Counted from the stretch's first letter, positions 8,325 to 16,491 are shown. The stretch is DNA of 64,000 bases from Crossiella cryophila (GCF_014204915.1 NZ_JACHMH010000001.1:5977501-6041500); one strand, 5' to 3'. A program made the numbers and translations. The notes: generated by a model not told the origin, from the letters alone.

Positions 8325-9317
8325 GTGACCGCGATGACTTTTCCCGTCAGCGCCGCCATGGACGCCACGGCCACCGGCGGCGGGCCGGGCACCTTCCTCA
8401 ACTGGATCATCAACGGCAACCCCGGCCAGATCCTCAAGCAGGTCACCGACCTGGTGGCGAAGGCCAATGAGTTCAAGCAGCTCTACGACCAGCTCAAGCA
8501 GGCGGGGGAGCAGCTGCGCAAGGTCTGGCGCGGCCCGGCCTCCGGCGCGGCCACCAAGAAGATCACCACCCTGCTGGAGTCCTTCACCAAGATCATCTCG
8601 GTGGTGAAGGAGGTCGCGCAGAAACTCGGCCTGGCCGCCTCGATCATCCAGAAGGCCCAGACGGCCTTCAAGGCCATCGTCTCGGCGATCAACCCCACGG
8701 TGTCCGGACTCATGTCCAACCCGTGGACCTACGCCGCCGCGGTCGCCCTGTCCACCGCCACCAGCGGCGCCCTCAAGGGCTTCCTGGCCGCACTGGGCAC
8801 CCTGCTGAAATCCCTCGGCGCGGTGGAACTGGCCGCGAAGCTGACCACCATGTCCGAGGTCATCGGCCACCTGGAGAAGCTGGTCGGCCTGGTCACCGGC
8901 AAGGACCCGGGCACCGGCGCGGGCTCCGGCCCCGGCGGCCAGCAGGTCCCGGCACCGGCCGGCGGGCCGACCACCTTGCCCGCCAAGGACTTCACCGACT
9001 ACAAGCCGCCCGCGCTGGGCACCACCGCGCCGGGCAACGGGCAGAACATGTGGATCCCGGTCGACCCGGCCGCACCCGCGCCTGCCCCCGGATCTCCCGC
9101 CCCGAGCGCGCCACCGCCCGGGGCCCCGGCACCCGTACCCTCCGTCCCCAGCGGAATCGGGGCGGGCGCCGGGGTGAGCGTCACGGTCACCACCGGCGAA
9201 GGCAGTGCCACGGTGACCGCGCCCTCGGGGCGGGACACCACCGTCACCGCCACGGTCGGCAGCACGCCGATCAAGGTCGCCATCGACGGTGACGGTGACG
9301 GCAAGGTGTCGGCATGA
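8325..9317 (+). CDS. WXG-type ESX substrate with Pro-rich linker and Asp/Gly-rich end
   Basis: A 330-aa protein starting at GTG 8325 behind an AAGAGGAG site. Residues 25-110 are a helical WXG-type domain with the turn VWRGPASGAA near 67. A hydrophobic helical region follows (about 125-180), then a Gly/Pro/Ala-rich linker (about 190-275). The C-terminal beta-rich segment of alternating Thr/Val ends in AIDGDGDGKVSA, a short Asp-rich loop like a dockerin/EF-hand calcium site. The stop overlaps the next start by 4 bp (ATGA), so expression is coupled to the toxin-like gene. It may be a partner or chaperone for that effector. Role inferred. Confidence 0.7.
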   Translation: MTAMTFPVSAAMDATATGGGPGTFLNWIINGNPGQILKQVTDLVAKANEFKQLYDQLKQAGEQLRKVWRGPASGAATKKITTLLESFTKIISVVKEVAQKLGLAASIIQKAQTAFKAIVSAINPTVSGLMSNPWTYAAAVALSTATSGALKGFLAALGTLLKSLGAVELAAKLTTMSEVIGHLEKLVGLVTGKDPGTGAGSGPGGQQVPAPAGGPTTLPAKDFTDYKPPALGTTAPGNGQNMWIPVDPAAPAPAPGSPAPSAPPPGAPAPVPSVPSGIGAGAGVSVTVTTGEGSATVTAPSGRDTTVTATVGSTPIKVAIDGDGDGKVSA

Positions 9318-10420
9318 CCACCCAGCTCGGCAGTCCGGTCTCCGCGGTCCTGTCCGGCTACGCCGCCGCGCTGCGCCAGTTCCAGGTCGTGGTCACCGGC
9401 AACCCGGCCGCCCTGGAAGCCGAGGCCACCCGCCTGCTCGGGCTGGCCGACCGGCTCAACACGGTGGCCGCGGCCACCCTGGAGGCCGCGCGCAAGGCCA
9501 ACAGCGGCTGGCGCGGCCCGGCCTACGCGGCCTTCCTCGCCCTCGTCGAACGCTGGAGCGTGGCCTTGCGCCTGGGCCCCGAACAGGAGCTGCGGCAGCA
9601 GGCCGACCGGTTGCGTTCGGCCGCGACCGCGCTGCGCAAGGCCCGCACCGCCATGGACAAGGTGGTCGCCGACTTCACCGAACGCGGCCGCAACGTCGAA
9701 CGCCTCTCCGTCTCCGCGGCCATCCACGGCGGGGACTACCGGCCCTACCTGGTGCACGCCAACGCCATGGGCGAGGTCGCGGTGCTGGCCGCCCGCAAGA
9801 TCGTCGCCCAGCTCGGCGCCGAACTCACCGGACTGTTCCCGCACAACGGGCCCGCCTCCGCGGCCTCGCTGCGCACCCCGTTCCAGCGCCTGGTCGACTA
9901 CATCGGCAACGAGATGTCCTACAACGGCCGCTCCCAGACCACCGCGGGCCTGCACCGGCTCAACAACCCCGGCTGGGGCGCGCTGCTGGAACCCCTGGAC
10001 TCCGCCCGCAACAAGGCACACGCCCTCGGCCTGTTCACCTGGCTGGTCCGCCCCGGCGGCCCGTGGGACCACAAGGGCGAGATCCGGCAGATGATGGGGA
10101 TGAACCGGCAGACCGGGTTCCTCACCGCCGTGGACGGCACCAACCTGCAGATCCGGCACGACTTCTGGTCCAACCTGCACTACGGCTACGTCGGCACCGC
10201 CGCCGGGTTCAACTCCTTCGAGCTGCACCAGGGCGCCAACGCCGCCGACCTGGCCAGCGGGCACTGGACCGACCCCGCCGACCAGTACGCGGTGGAGATG
10301 GGCATCCAGCTCTTCCGCCAGGTCCCGCCCGACCAGCTCACCCCCGACCTCATCCGCCAGTACATCACCGACCCGACCCGGATGAACGAGCTGCGCCAGC
10401 GCGGTTCGGTCACCCCGTAA
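9314..10420 (+). CDS. WXG-fused putative polymorphic toxin (type 44-like domain)
   Basis: A 368-aa protein in two parts. Residues 1-130 are a WXG/LXG-like helical export domain with NSGWRGPAYAAF near 64-75. From about 190 the sequence resembles the polymorphic toxin type 44 (Ntox44) domain: VDYIGNEMSYN, then WLVRPGGPWDHKGEIR, then RHDFWSNLHYGYVGTAAGF, and a basic/acidic helix to the end. That family is predicted to be a nuclease toxin in contact-dependent competition; the WDHK and HYGYVG motifs are the recognisable parts. It overlaps the previous gene by 4 bp, and 21 bp later comes a YbaB-type gene. No plausible immunity gene is next to it. The toxin assignment rests on motif memory, not on a search. 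Confidence 0.65.
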   Translation: MTTQLGSPVSAVLSGYAAALRQFQVVVTGNPAALEAEATRLLGLADRLNTVAAATLEAARKANSGWRGPAYAAFLALVERWSVALRLGPEQELRQQADRLRSAATALRKARTAMDKVVADFTERGRNVERLSVSAAIHGGDYRPYLVHANAMGEVAVLAARKIVAQLGAELTGLFPHNGPASAASLRTPFQRLVDYIGNEMSYNGRSQTTAGLHRLNNPGWGALLEPLDSARNKAHALGLFTWLVRPGGPWDHKGEIRQMMGMNRQTGFLTAVDGTNLQIRHDFWSNLHYGYVGTAAGFNSFELHQGANAADLASGHWTDPADQYAVEMGIQLFRQVPPDQLTPDLIRQYITDPTRMNELRQRGSVTP

Positions 10421-10441
10421 CACTCCACTAAGGACGGTCAC

Positions 10442-10798
10442 ATGCAGCCCGATCCCTTCGCCGCCTTCGACCGCGGCGACACCCCCCAGGTCGACGACCT
10501 GCTCGAGCGGGTCCGCCGTCAGCAGGAGGAGATCGAGCGCATCCAGCGCAACGTGGAGAGCATGCTGGTGCAGGGCCGCTCCCAGCGCGAGGAGGTCAGC
10601 GTCACCGTGCAGGGCACCGGCAGGCTCACCGAGGTCACCATCGACCCGAGGGTGCTGCGCCAGGGCGACGCGCGGGCGCTGGGGGAGTACGTGGTGGAGG
10701 CGGTCAACGACGGGCTGCGCAAGGTCGCCGAGGCCAGCACCGCCCGGTTCGCGCCGGTGATCGAATCAGCCTCCCGCTCGGAGAACTTCCAGTTCTGA
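10442..10798 (+). CDS. YbaB/EbfC-family protein of the ESX locus
   Basis: A 118-aa protein of the YbaB/EbfC nucleoid-associated family: a helical N-terminus with QQEEIERIQRNVESM, then the strand pair VSVTVQGTGRLTEVTIDPRV and a C-terminal helix ending near SRSENFQF. YbaB folds are dimeric DNA binders, but ESX loci often carry family members (EspL type) that act as stability factors for secreted proteins. Here it lies 21 bp after the toxin-like gene and 28 bp before eccD, with an AAGGA ribosome site. A chaperone-like role for the neighbouring substrates is more likely than a general nucleoid role, but this is inference. Confidence 0.75.
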   Translation: MQPDPFAAFDRGDTPQVDDLLERVRRQQEEIERIQRNVESMLVQGRSQREEVSVTVQGTGRLTEVTIDPRVLRQGDARALGEYVVEAVNDGLRKVAEASTARFAPVIESASRSENFQF

Positions 10799-10826
10799 CG
10801 GCTCCAGCTCTGACAGGACGACACGC

Positions 10827-12200
10827 ATGACGTCGACGGCACGGCGGGTCACCGTGGTGACCCCGCGCGCCCGCATGGACCTGGCGCTGCCCATGGCCAG
10901 CACGGTCGCCGAACTCCTGCCCCAGCTGGTCCGCCTGGCCGGGGCCCAGGACCACCCCACCGGACCCGGTCCGGGCTGGGGCCTGTCCCGGCTGGGCGAG
11001 GCCGCCCTCGCCCCGGGACTCACCGTGGCCGCCGCGGCCGTGCGCGACGGCGAGGTGCTCTACCTCAGCCCACGCGAACGGTATGAGACCCCGCTGCTCT
11101 TCGACGACGTCGTGGACGCCATCGCCAGCTCGGCCACCGCCCGCTCCGGGGCCTGGCAACCCACCGTGGGCCGCACCCTCGGCCTGGCCGCGGCCGCGAT
11201 CCTGTTCACCGCGGCCACCCTGCTCGCCGTGGCGGCCCTGGCCGGGAACTTCTTCGCCCCCATCGTCACCGGGGTGCTCGCGGTGGCCCTGCTGCTCATC
11301 GGCGCCGCCCTCACCAGGGCCTACGCCGATGAGAGCGCGGGCAGCACCTGCACCGCCACCGGCGCCGGCGCGGCCCTCCTGGCGGGGATGACCGCGCTGC
11401 CACCGCACAACCCGCTGCCGCTGCGCCCGGACTCCCTCGCGCTGGGCCTGGCCGCGCTGACCCTCTACGCCGCCATCGCCGCCGTGCTCCTGGCCCACCG
11501 CCTGGCCTGGTTCGGCGCCCTGGCCACCGCCGCCGCCCTCGGCGCGCTCACCGCGGCCACCGTGCTGCTCTTCGACCTCCAAGCCGTGCACGCCGCCGCG
11601 GTCGCCCTGCCCGTGGCCACCGCACTGGGCGCCGCGGCCCCCATGATCGCGCTGCGCTTCGCCCGGCTGCCCATGCCCACCGTGCCCGCCGACATGAAGT
11701 CCTTCCGCGCCGATGAGAAACCCGCCCTCGGCCCGGACGTGATGGGCCAGACCACCGCCGCCGAGGAGATCCTCACCGGGCTGCTCGCCGCCTTCGGCGC
11801 GGTCGTGCTCGGCAGCGCCGTGGTCCTGATCAAGTCCCCGTCGATGTGGCCCGCGCTGCTGGTCGGCGTGACCGGCCTGGCCTGGATCCTGCGCTCCCGC
11901 AGCTACGCCGGCACCCTGCAACGCATCGTCGTCGTGGCCGCCGGCCTGGGCGCGCTCGGCGTGCTGGGCGTCTGGCTCGGCAACGCCCTGCCCACCCCGT
12001 GGCTGCTGGCCGCCGCCGCCGTGCTCGCCGTGGCCGGGGGAGTCTCGGTCAGCTACGTCGGCCGGGTCGTGCGCGGCAAGCACTCCCCACAGGGCGCCCG
12101 CCTGCTCGACGCCCTGGAGTACACCCTGCTGATCTCGGTGGTGCCCCTGGCCGGCGCGGTCCTGGGCGTCTACAACGCCATCCGCGACGCCGTGGGCTGA
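10827..12200 (+). CDS. eccD: Type VII secretion membrane protein EccD
   Basis: A 457-aa integral membrane component of the ESX channel. Residues 1-90 form a ubiquitin-like cytosolic domain (start MTSTARRVTVVTPRARMDLA). About eleven hydrophobic helices follow from residue 115 to the end, separated by short loops, with one longer cytoplasmic loop around 285-305 (KSFRADEKPALGPD). Length and layout match EccD. It ends the rightward operon, after the YbaB-type gene. The remaining core parts (EccB, EccE, MycP) are not in this window. Confidence 0.92.
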   Translation: MTSTARRVTVVTPRARMDLALPMASTVAELLPQLVRLAGAQDHPTGPGPGWGLSRLGEAALAPGLTVAAAAVRDGEVLYLSPRERYETPLLFDDVVDAIASSATARSGAWQPTVGRTLGLAAAAILFTAATLLAVAALAGNFFAPIVTGVLAVALLLIGAALTRAYADESAGSTCTATGAGAALLAGMTALPPHNPLPLRPDSLALGLAALTLYAAIAAVLLAHRLAWFGALATAAALGALTAATVLLFDLQAVHAAAVALPVATALGAAAPMIALRFARLPMPTVPADMKSFRADEKPALGPDVMGQTTAAEEILTGLLAAFGAVVLGSAVVLIKSPSMWPALLVGVTGLAWILRSRSYAGTLQRIVVVAAGLGALGVLGVWLGNALPTPWLLAAAAVLAVAGGVSVSYVGRVVRGKHSPQGARLLDALEYTLLISVVPLAGAVLGVYNAIRDAVG

Positions 12201-12271
12201 CCCAGCCCCACCCGCCCCGAAAAAGCCCTTTCGCAGTGGCAAAAATCTTCATGCTCCCGATAACTTCAGTG

Positions 12272-12293
12272 TCGGATGAGATCAATCATCGGA
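12272..12293. promoter_or_regulatory. Inverted repeat upstream of TetR gene
   Basis: Arms TCGGATGA and TCATCGGA (one mismatch) are separated by GATCAA. It lies 55 bp before the TetR start and 71 bp after eccD. Size and position fit an autoregulatory TetR operator. Confidence 0.4.
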
Positions 12294-12335
12294 CCACCAG
12301 AACCCCCAACCCAAGAGCGCACCGGGCGGAACGGT

Positions 12336-12341
12336 TAGAGT
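12336..12341 (+). promoter_or_regulatory. -10 element TAGAGT of TetR gene
   Basis: TAGAGT lies 6 nt before the GTG at 12348, and no ribosome site is present. This is the arrangement expected for a leaderless transcript and supports the GTG start. Confidence 0.5.
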
Positions 12342-12347
12342 GATCGC

Positions 12348-12956
12348 GTGTCGAACAGGCAAAACGGTGGACGCCGGCACGACATCCTCGGCGCGACGAT
12401 CGAACACATCCGCACCAGGGGAATCGCTGCCACACGGCCCGCGGACATCGCGGCCTCGCTGGGTATCAGCACCGCGTTGGTCTTCTACCACTTCGGCACC
12501 ATCGAGAACCTGATCACCGAGGCGTTCTCCGCCGCCGCCGAGCACGACCTCGGCCGCCTGGAGGAACTCCGCGCCGCGGGCAGCGCCCTGGTCCGGCTGT
12601 CCTCGGTGCTGCGTTTCTACGCCCCCACCGGCGACGCCGCGGGCTGGGTGCTCTGGATCGAGGGCTGGGCCGCCTCCCTGCACGATGACAACCTGCGCAA
12701 GGTCGCCCAGAACCTGGACCTGCGCTGGCGGGCCGTGGTGGAGGAACTCATCGGCGAGGGCGTGGCCGACGGCGAGTTCGTCTGCCCCGACCCGCGTGGC
12801 GCGGCCTGGCGGATCACCTCGCTGCTCGACGGCCTGGCCGTGCAGCTGGTCGCCCGCCAGGGCACCGTGCGGCCGGAGGACCTCACCGGGTGGCTGCACG
12901 AGGCGGTGGCCAGGGAACTGGGCATCAGCGCGGACAAACTCAGCGCGCTGGTCTGA
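12348..12956 (+). CDS. TetR/AcrR-family regulator
   Basis: A 202-aa one-component regulator. The helix-turn-helix covers about residues 15-60, with ATRPADIAASLGIS and LVFYHFGTIENLI as the recognition part. The ligand domain is helical, with VLRFYAPTGDAAGWVLWIEGW. The start is GTG, consistent with a leaderless transcript. An imperfect inverted repeat upstream may be its own operator. The Thr-leader/ThrRS-like gene lies downstream on the same strand but has its own apparent promoter, so co-regulation is possible but not shown. Ligand unknown. Confidence 0.85.
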   Translation: MSNRQNGGRRHDILGATIEHIRTRGIAATRPADIAASLGISTALVFYHFGTIENLITEAFSAAAEHDLGRLEELRAAGSALVRLSSVLRFYAPTGDAAGWVLWIEGWAASLHDDNLRKVAQNLDLRWRAVVEELIGEGVADGEFVCPDPRGAAWRITSLLDGLAVQLVARQGTVRPEDLTGWLHEAVARELGISADKLSALV

Positions 12957-12965
12957 GCGCTCTGC

Positions 12966-12971
12966 TACGGT
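12966..12971 (+). promoter_or_regulatory. -10 element TACGGT for Thr leader peptide
   Basis: TACGGT lies 7 nt before the ATG of the leader peptide, consistent with transcription starting at the ATG. No convincing -35 is seen 17-18 bp upstream. Confidence 0.45.
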
Positions 12972-12978
12972 CTGCCGC

Positions 12979-13029
12979 ATGCAGCGCGCCAACGTCACCA
13001 CGACGCCGGAGATCGTCCCGGCGCGCTGA
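12979..13029 (+). CDS. Leader peptide with three consecutive Thr codons
   Basis: A 16-codon ORF reading M-Q-R-A-N-V-T-T-T-P-E-I-V-P-A-R then TGA. The three Thr codons (ACC ACG ACG) lie at 12997-13005. It sits 88 bp before a threonyl-tRNA synthetase paralogue, has a -10-like hexamer at leaderless spacing, and is followed by a strong GC hairpin. The Thr run overlaps the left arm of a small upstream hairpin (CGCCGG at 13004-13009 with CCGGCG at 13018-13023). This is the organisation of ribosome-mediated attenuation: stalling at Thr codons when charged tRNA-Thr is scarce would change folding ahead of the terminator. The mechanism is inferred. Confidence 0.6.
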   Translation: MQRANVTTTPEIVPAR

Positions 13030-13044
13030 CAGCATTGACTTGAC

Positions 13045-13078
13045 GCGAAGCCCCGGGGCGGGTGCCCCGGGGCTTCGC
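13045..13078 (+). terminator. 15-bp GC hairpin, candidate attenuator before ThrRS-like gene
   Basis: Perfect arms GCGAAGCCCCGGGGC (13045-13059) and GCCCCGGGGCTTCGC (13064-13078) with a 4-nt loop GGGT. It lies between the Thr-rich leader peptide and the ribosome site of the synthetase gene. There is no T-tract, which is common in high-GC actinobacterial terminators. It probably acts as the terminator of an attenuator. Confidence 0.65.
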
Positions 13079-13117
13079 CATGTGGTCACCCGCTCGCCCA
13101 CCAGCGAGGAGACCACG

Positions 13118-14338
13118 ATGCCCGATCACCGCAAACTCGGCCGCGAGCTGAACCTGTTCGACTCCGACCCGCTCATCGGCGCCGGTCTGCCGTACTGGCT
13201 GCCCGACGGCGCGATCATCCGGCACGAGCTGGAGGAGTACGTCCGCGCCGCCGAGATCCGGGCCGGCTACCAGCACGTCTACTCCCCGGTGCTGGCCAAA
13301 CGCGAGCTGTACGAACGTTCCGGGCACTGGGCGCACTACCGCGAGGACATGTTCCCGCCCATGGACCTCGGCGGCGAGCAGGTCGTGCTGCGGCCCAGCC
13401 TGTGCCCGCACCACGCGCTGATCTACCGCTCCCGCGCGCACAGCTACCGCGAACTGCCGTTGCGGATGGCCGAACTCGGCGGCATGTACCGCGCCGAACT
13501 CTCCGGCGTGCTGGGCGGTCTGACCAGGGTGCGCGCCATCCAGCTCAACGACGCGCACCTGTTCTGCACCCCCGACCAGGTCGCCGCCGAAACCGCGGGC
13601 GCGCTCGCCCTGATCCGGGAAGCCTATGCGGCACTGGACATCCAGGACGCCCGCTACCGGCTGTCCCTGCCCGGCCCCGGCGGCAAGTACGTGGCCGACC
13701 CCGAGTTGTGGCAGCGCGCGAGTGCGGTGCTGCGCGAGGTACTGGACGAGTCGGGCCTCGACTATGAGGCGGTCGAGGGCGAGGCCGCCTTCTACGGCCC
13801 GAAGATCGACGTCCAGATCCTCGACAGCGCCGGCCGCGAGTCCACCCTGTCCACCGTCCAGGTCGACTTCTACCAGCCGGAGCAGTTCGATCTGCACTAC
13901 ATCGGCGCCGACGGCGGCAAGCACCGCCCGGTGATGGTGCACCGCAGCGTGATCGGCAGCGTCGAACGCGCCGTGGCCCACCTCATCGAAGGCCACGGCG
14001 GCGCGTTCCCCGCCTGGCTCGCCCCCCGTCAGGTGGCCATCCTGCCCATCTCGGCGGCGGAGGAACCCGCCGCCCACGACCTGCTGGGCCAGTGCCGGGC
14101 GGCGGGCCTGCGCGCCGAGGTGATCAGCGCGGGGGAGGGGTCCCTGGGGGCCCGCGTCCGGAATGCCCGCCTGGTCCCGTATCAGGCGGTGCTGGGTGCC
14201 AGGGAGGTCGCCGAAGATCGGGTCGCGCTGCGCCTGCGTGACGGCCGTCGCCTGGACGCCATGCCGGTGGCGGAGTGTTTGCGCAGGGTACGGGCGGTTG
14301 TCGAGGCTCACAGTCCGCGGCTCTGGGATAATGCGTGA
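13118..14338 (+). CDS. Short threonyl-tRNA synthetase paralogue (catalytic and anticodon domains)
   Basis: A 406-aa class II synthetase-like protein. It starts directly in the catalytic domain and lacks the TGS and editing domains that give housekeeping ThrRS about 640-690 residues. Motif 2 (RMAELGGMYRAELSG, then RVRAIQLNDAHLFC) and motif 3 (HRPVMVHRSVIGSVERAVAH) are intact. The three zinc ligands of ThrRS appear conserved as the Cys of RPSLCPHH, the His of NDAHLF and the His of VMVHRS. An anticodon-binding domain follows from about 305 (APRQVAILPIS). The start follows a GAGGAG site. The Thr leader and hairpin upstream suggest induction by Thr-tRNA starvation. It may be a stress or inhibitor-resistant spare enzyme, or supply Thr-tRNA for another pathway. 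Confidence 0.85.
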   Translation: MPDHRKLGRELNLFDSDPLIGAGLPYWLPDGAIIRHELEEYVRAAEIRAGYQHVYSPVLAKRELYERSGHWAHYREDMFPPMDLGGEQVVLRPSLCPHHALIYRSRAHSYRELPLRMAELGGMYRAELSGVLGGLTRVRAIQLNDAHLFCTPDQVAAETAGALALIREAYAALDIQDARYRLSLPGPGGKYVADPELWQRASAVLREVLDESGLDYEAVEGEAAFYGPKIDVQILDSAGRESTLSTVQVDFYQPEQFDLHYIGADGGKHRPVMVHRSVIGSVERAVAHLIEGHGGAFPAWLAPRQVAILPISAAEEPAAHDLLGQCRAAGLRAEVISAGEGSLGARVRNARLVPYQAVLGAREVAEDRVALRLRDGRRLDAMPVAECLRRVRAVVEAHSPRLWDNA

Positions 14339-14415
14339 TGCCTGGGTATACCTGTCCAGTTCCCGTCAGAACCGGCGGGCGGCGGTTGACACCGGCCAGC
14401 GGTGATCGATACTAA

Positions 14416-14437
14416 GCTGACTGTCTGGTCAGTCAGC
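14416..14437. promoter_or_regulatory. 8-bp inverted-repeat operator upstream of dehydrogenase
   Basis: Perfect arms GCTGACTG and CAGTCAGC flank TCTGGT. It directly follows a TACTAA hexamer (14410-14415) that could be the -10, and ends 28 bp before the dehydrogenase start. Repressor binding here would block transcription. Size and symmetry fit a TetR-type site. Confidence 0.55.
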
Positions 14438-14465
14438 CGGGTTCCGTCGTGGTGAGGAGTGGTCC

Positions 14466-15686
14466 ATGGTCGAGGTCGTCCAGCAGCCGGTCGCCCCGGC
14501 CGAGGAGCAGGTCGGTCCGCGTCCGCCGCTGCTCGAACTGACCTGGACCGACCCGATCACCGGCAAACGCGGTTTCCTGGTCATCGACCGCCTGGTCCGC
14601 GGTGTGTGCAGCGGCGGCCTGCGCATGCGCGAGGGCTGCACGCTGGCAGAGGTCCGAGGGCTGGCCCGCGGCATGACCGCCAAGGAAGCCCTCAACTACG
14701 ACCCCGAGGCCCGCTACCTGCCCCTGGGCGGAGCCAAGGGCGGCATCGACTGCAGTCCGTATGACCCGGAGTCCAGGGCCGTCCTGCGCCGCTACCTGCA
14801 GGCGGTCCGCCCGTACCTGGAACGGTCCTGGACCACCGGGGAGGACCTCGGCCTGCGCCAGGACACCCTGGACGAGGTCGTCGCCGAGGTCGGCCTGCGC
14901 AGCTCCATCCAGGCGGTGTTCCCGCTGCTGGACGACGAACCCGCCGCCACCCAGCGCCTGGCGGATGCCTTCGCGGTGAAGGTCGACGGCATCTCCCTGG
15001 ACGAGCTGGTCGGCGGCGCCGGCGTGGCCCAGGCCGCCCTCACCGCCATGGCGGAGCTGGGCCTGCCCCAGGAAGGCGCCAGGGTGGTCGTCCAGGGCTT
15101 CGGCTCCATGGGCGGTGCCACGGCGAGGTTCCTGGCCGAGGCTGGCCTGCGCGTGGTCGGCATCGCCGACGTCCACGGCACCATCGCCAACCCCGAAGGC
15201 CTTGACGTGGAACGCCTCCTGCTCACCAGAGACCCCTTCGGCGCCGTCGACCGCACCCAGCTCCGCCCCACCGACCAGGAACTCCCCAGCGAAGCGTGGC
15301 TGACCCTGGCCACCGAGGTCCTGGTCCCCGCCGCGATCTCCTACTGCGTCAACACCGCCAACCACACCCGGGTCGCGGCCAGACTCATCGTCGAAGCCGC
15401 CAACATGCCGGTGACCCCCGAGGCGGAAACGGCCCTGGCCGCCAGGGGAGTGGTGGTCATCCCCGACTTCGTGGCCAACTCCGCCACCAACTCCTGGTGG
15501 TGGTGGACCCTCTTCGGCGACATCAACCCCAACGCCCCCGAGTCCTTCACCAAGGTCCGCACCCAGATGCACCGCCTGGTGACCCAGATCCTCACCAGAT
15601 CCCGCACCACCGGCGAACTCCCACGCACCGCGGCCACGGTCATGACCACCGAGAACCTAGCCGCCATCGAAGCCCGCTTCGGCTGA
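14466..15686 (+). CDS. Glu/Leu/Phe/Val dehydrogenase family protein
   Basis: A 406-aa NAD(P)-dependent amino-acid dehydrogenase that oxidatively deaminates an amino acid to its 2-oxo acid. The substrate-binding half has the glycine-rich LPLGGAKGGIDCSP motif near residue 95 with the catalytic Lys. The Rossmann half has VVQGFGSMGGATARFL near 210-225 and EAANMPVTPEAE near 310. Length fits the family. The start follows GAGGAG. An inverted repeat lies between the -10-like element and the gene, so expression is probably repressor-controlled. Sequence alone does not tell Glu, Leu, Phe or Val specificity. It is convergent with the next gene after 22 bp. Confidence 0.88.
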   Translation: MVEVVQQPVAPAEEQVGPRPPLLELTWTDPITGKRGFLVIDRLVRGVCSGGLRMREGCTLAEVRGLARGMTAKEALNYDPEARYLPLGGAKGGIDCSPYDPESRAVLRRYLQAVRPYLERSWTTGEDLGLRQDTLDEVVAEVGLRSSIQAVFPLLDDEPAATQRLADAFAVKVDGISLDELVGGAGVAQAALTAMAELGLPQEGARVVVQGFGSMGGATARFLAEAGLRVVGIADVHGTIANPEGLDVERLLLTRDPFGAVDRTQLRPTDQELPSEAWLTLATEVLVPAAISYCVNTANHTRVAARLIVEAANMPVTPEAETALAARGVVVIPDFVANSATNSWWWWTLFGDINPNAPESFTKVRTQMHRLVTQILTRSRTTGELPRTAATVMTTENLAAIEARFG

Positions 15687-15708
15687 CCCCAGCCCAGCCC
15701 AGCCCCGT

Positions 15709-16491
15709 TCAGCCGCCCAGCTCCAACCATTCCCCAACGGCCAACACCCGCGCCCGCCCCCCGGCATGCGCCCGAAACTCCGCCGCCGGATCACCGACCT
15801 CGACATAACCCGAGACCTTGTCCGGCTGCTCAGCCTCGTAGTGCATGGGAACCGCGTACCGGGCATCAAGGATCTCCGCGGCCACCGCGGCCTGCCGAGG
15901 ATCCATCGCGGCGGTCAACGGACTCGGCGGCCGTAAGTGCGGCGCGTCCACCACGGCGCCATTGGCAGGCAGGAACACCGCGTCAAAAGGCCCAAACCGA
16001 CGCGCGATCAGCCACCAGTACCCATGAAACATCGTGTCCCCACCATGAAAAACCCGCCGCCCATCCCCCTGCACCACCCAGCTGACCTGCGGATCACCCA
16101 ACCCGTCAACGGCAGGCACAGCGGTAACCCGAAACGGCCCAACCTCCCAACTCGACCACTCACCCACAACCGAGGCGGCCAACCCACACCGAACCAGCTC
16201 CCGCTCCACCGGCACCGTGGTCACATTGTCCACCTCATCCCCAAAACCAACCCCCGGCCGCAACACCGGCGCCCCCACCGCCAGCACCTCGGCGAGCGCG
16301 CCCGCATCGGCATGATCCCGATGCAGATGAGTAAGCAACGCAACGGAAACCTCCCCACCCGGCGCCACCAACCCCGCCCCATCCCCCCACCCGGTGAACA
16401 ACGGCGAAAGATCCCGCACATAGTCGATCACCAGCCGCACACCCCCCACCTCAACCTCCACCCCAGCCCACCCCAACCGCCGAACCCGCAT
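15709..16491 (-). CDS. MBL-fold metallo-hydrolase
   Basis: A 260-aa metallo-beta-lactamase-fold protein. The metal motif is THLHRDHADAG near residues 55-65, a further GGDTMFHG near 150 and a late histidine in VPMHYEAEQPDKV near 218, which is the pattern of the UlaG/RomA-like branch. The start at 16491 is chosen because GAAGGAG lies 6 nt upstream; an ATG 15 nt further out would include that ribosome site in the coding region. Substrate unknown. It is convergent with the dehydrogenase gene. Its upstream region carries a heptamer array at 16580-16628. Confidence 0.82.
   Translation of the reverse strand: MRVRRLGWAGVEVEVGGVRLVIDYVRDLSPLFTGWGDGAGLVAPGGEVSVALLTHLHRDHADAGALAEVLAVGAPVLRPGVGFGDEVDNVTTVPVERELVRCGLAASVVGEWSSWEVGPFRVTAVPAVDGLGDPQVSWVVQGDGRRVFHGGDTMFHGYWWLIARRFGPFDAVFLPANGAVVDAPHLRPPSPLTAAMDPRQAAVAAEILDARYAVPMHYEAEQPDKVSGYVEVGDPAAEFRAHAGGRARVLAVGEWLELGG

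Noticed and set aside
12957-13117. T-box riboswitch upstream of the ThrRS-like gene
   Set aside because: No T-box consensus or specifier-loop arrangement. A Thr-rich leader ORF and hairpin explain the region better.
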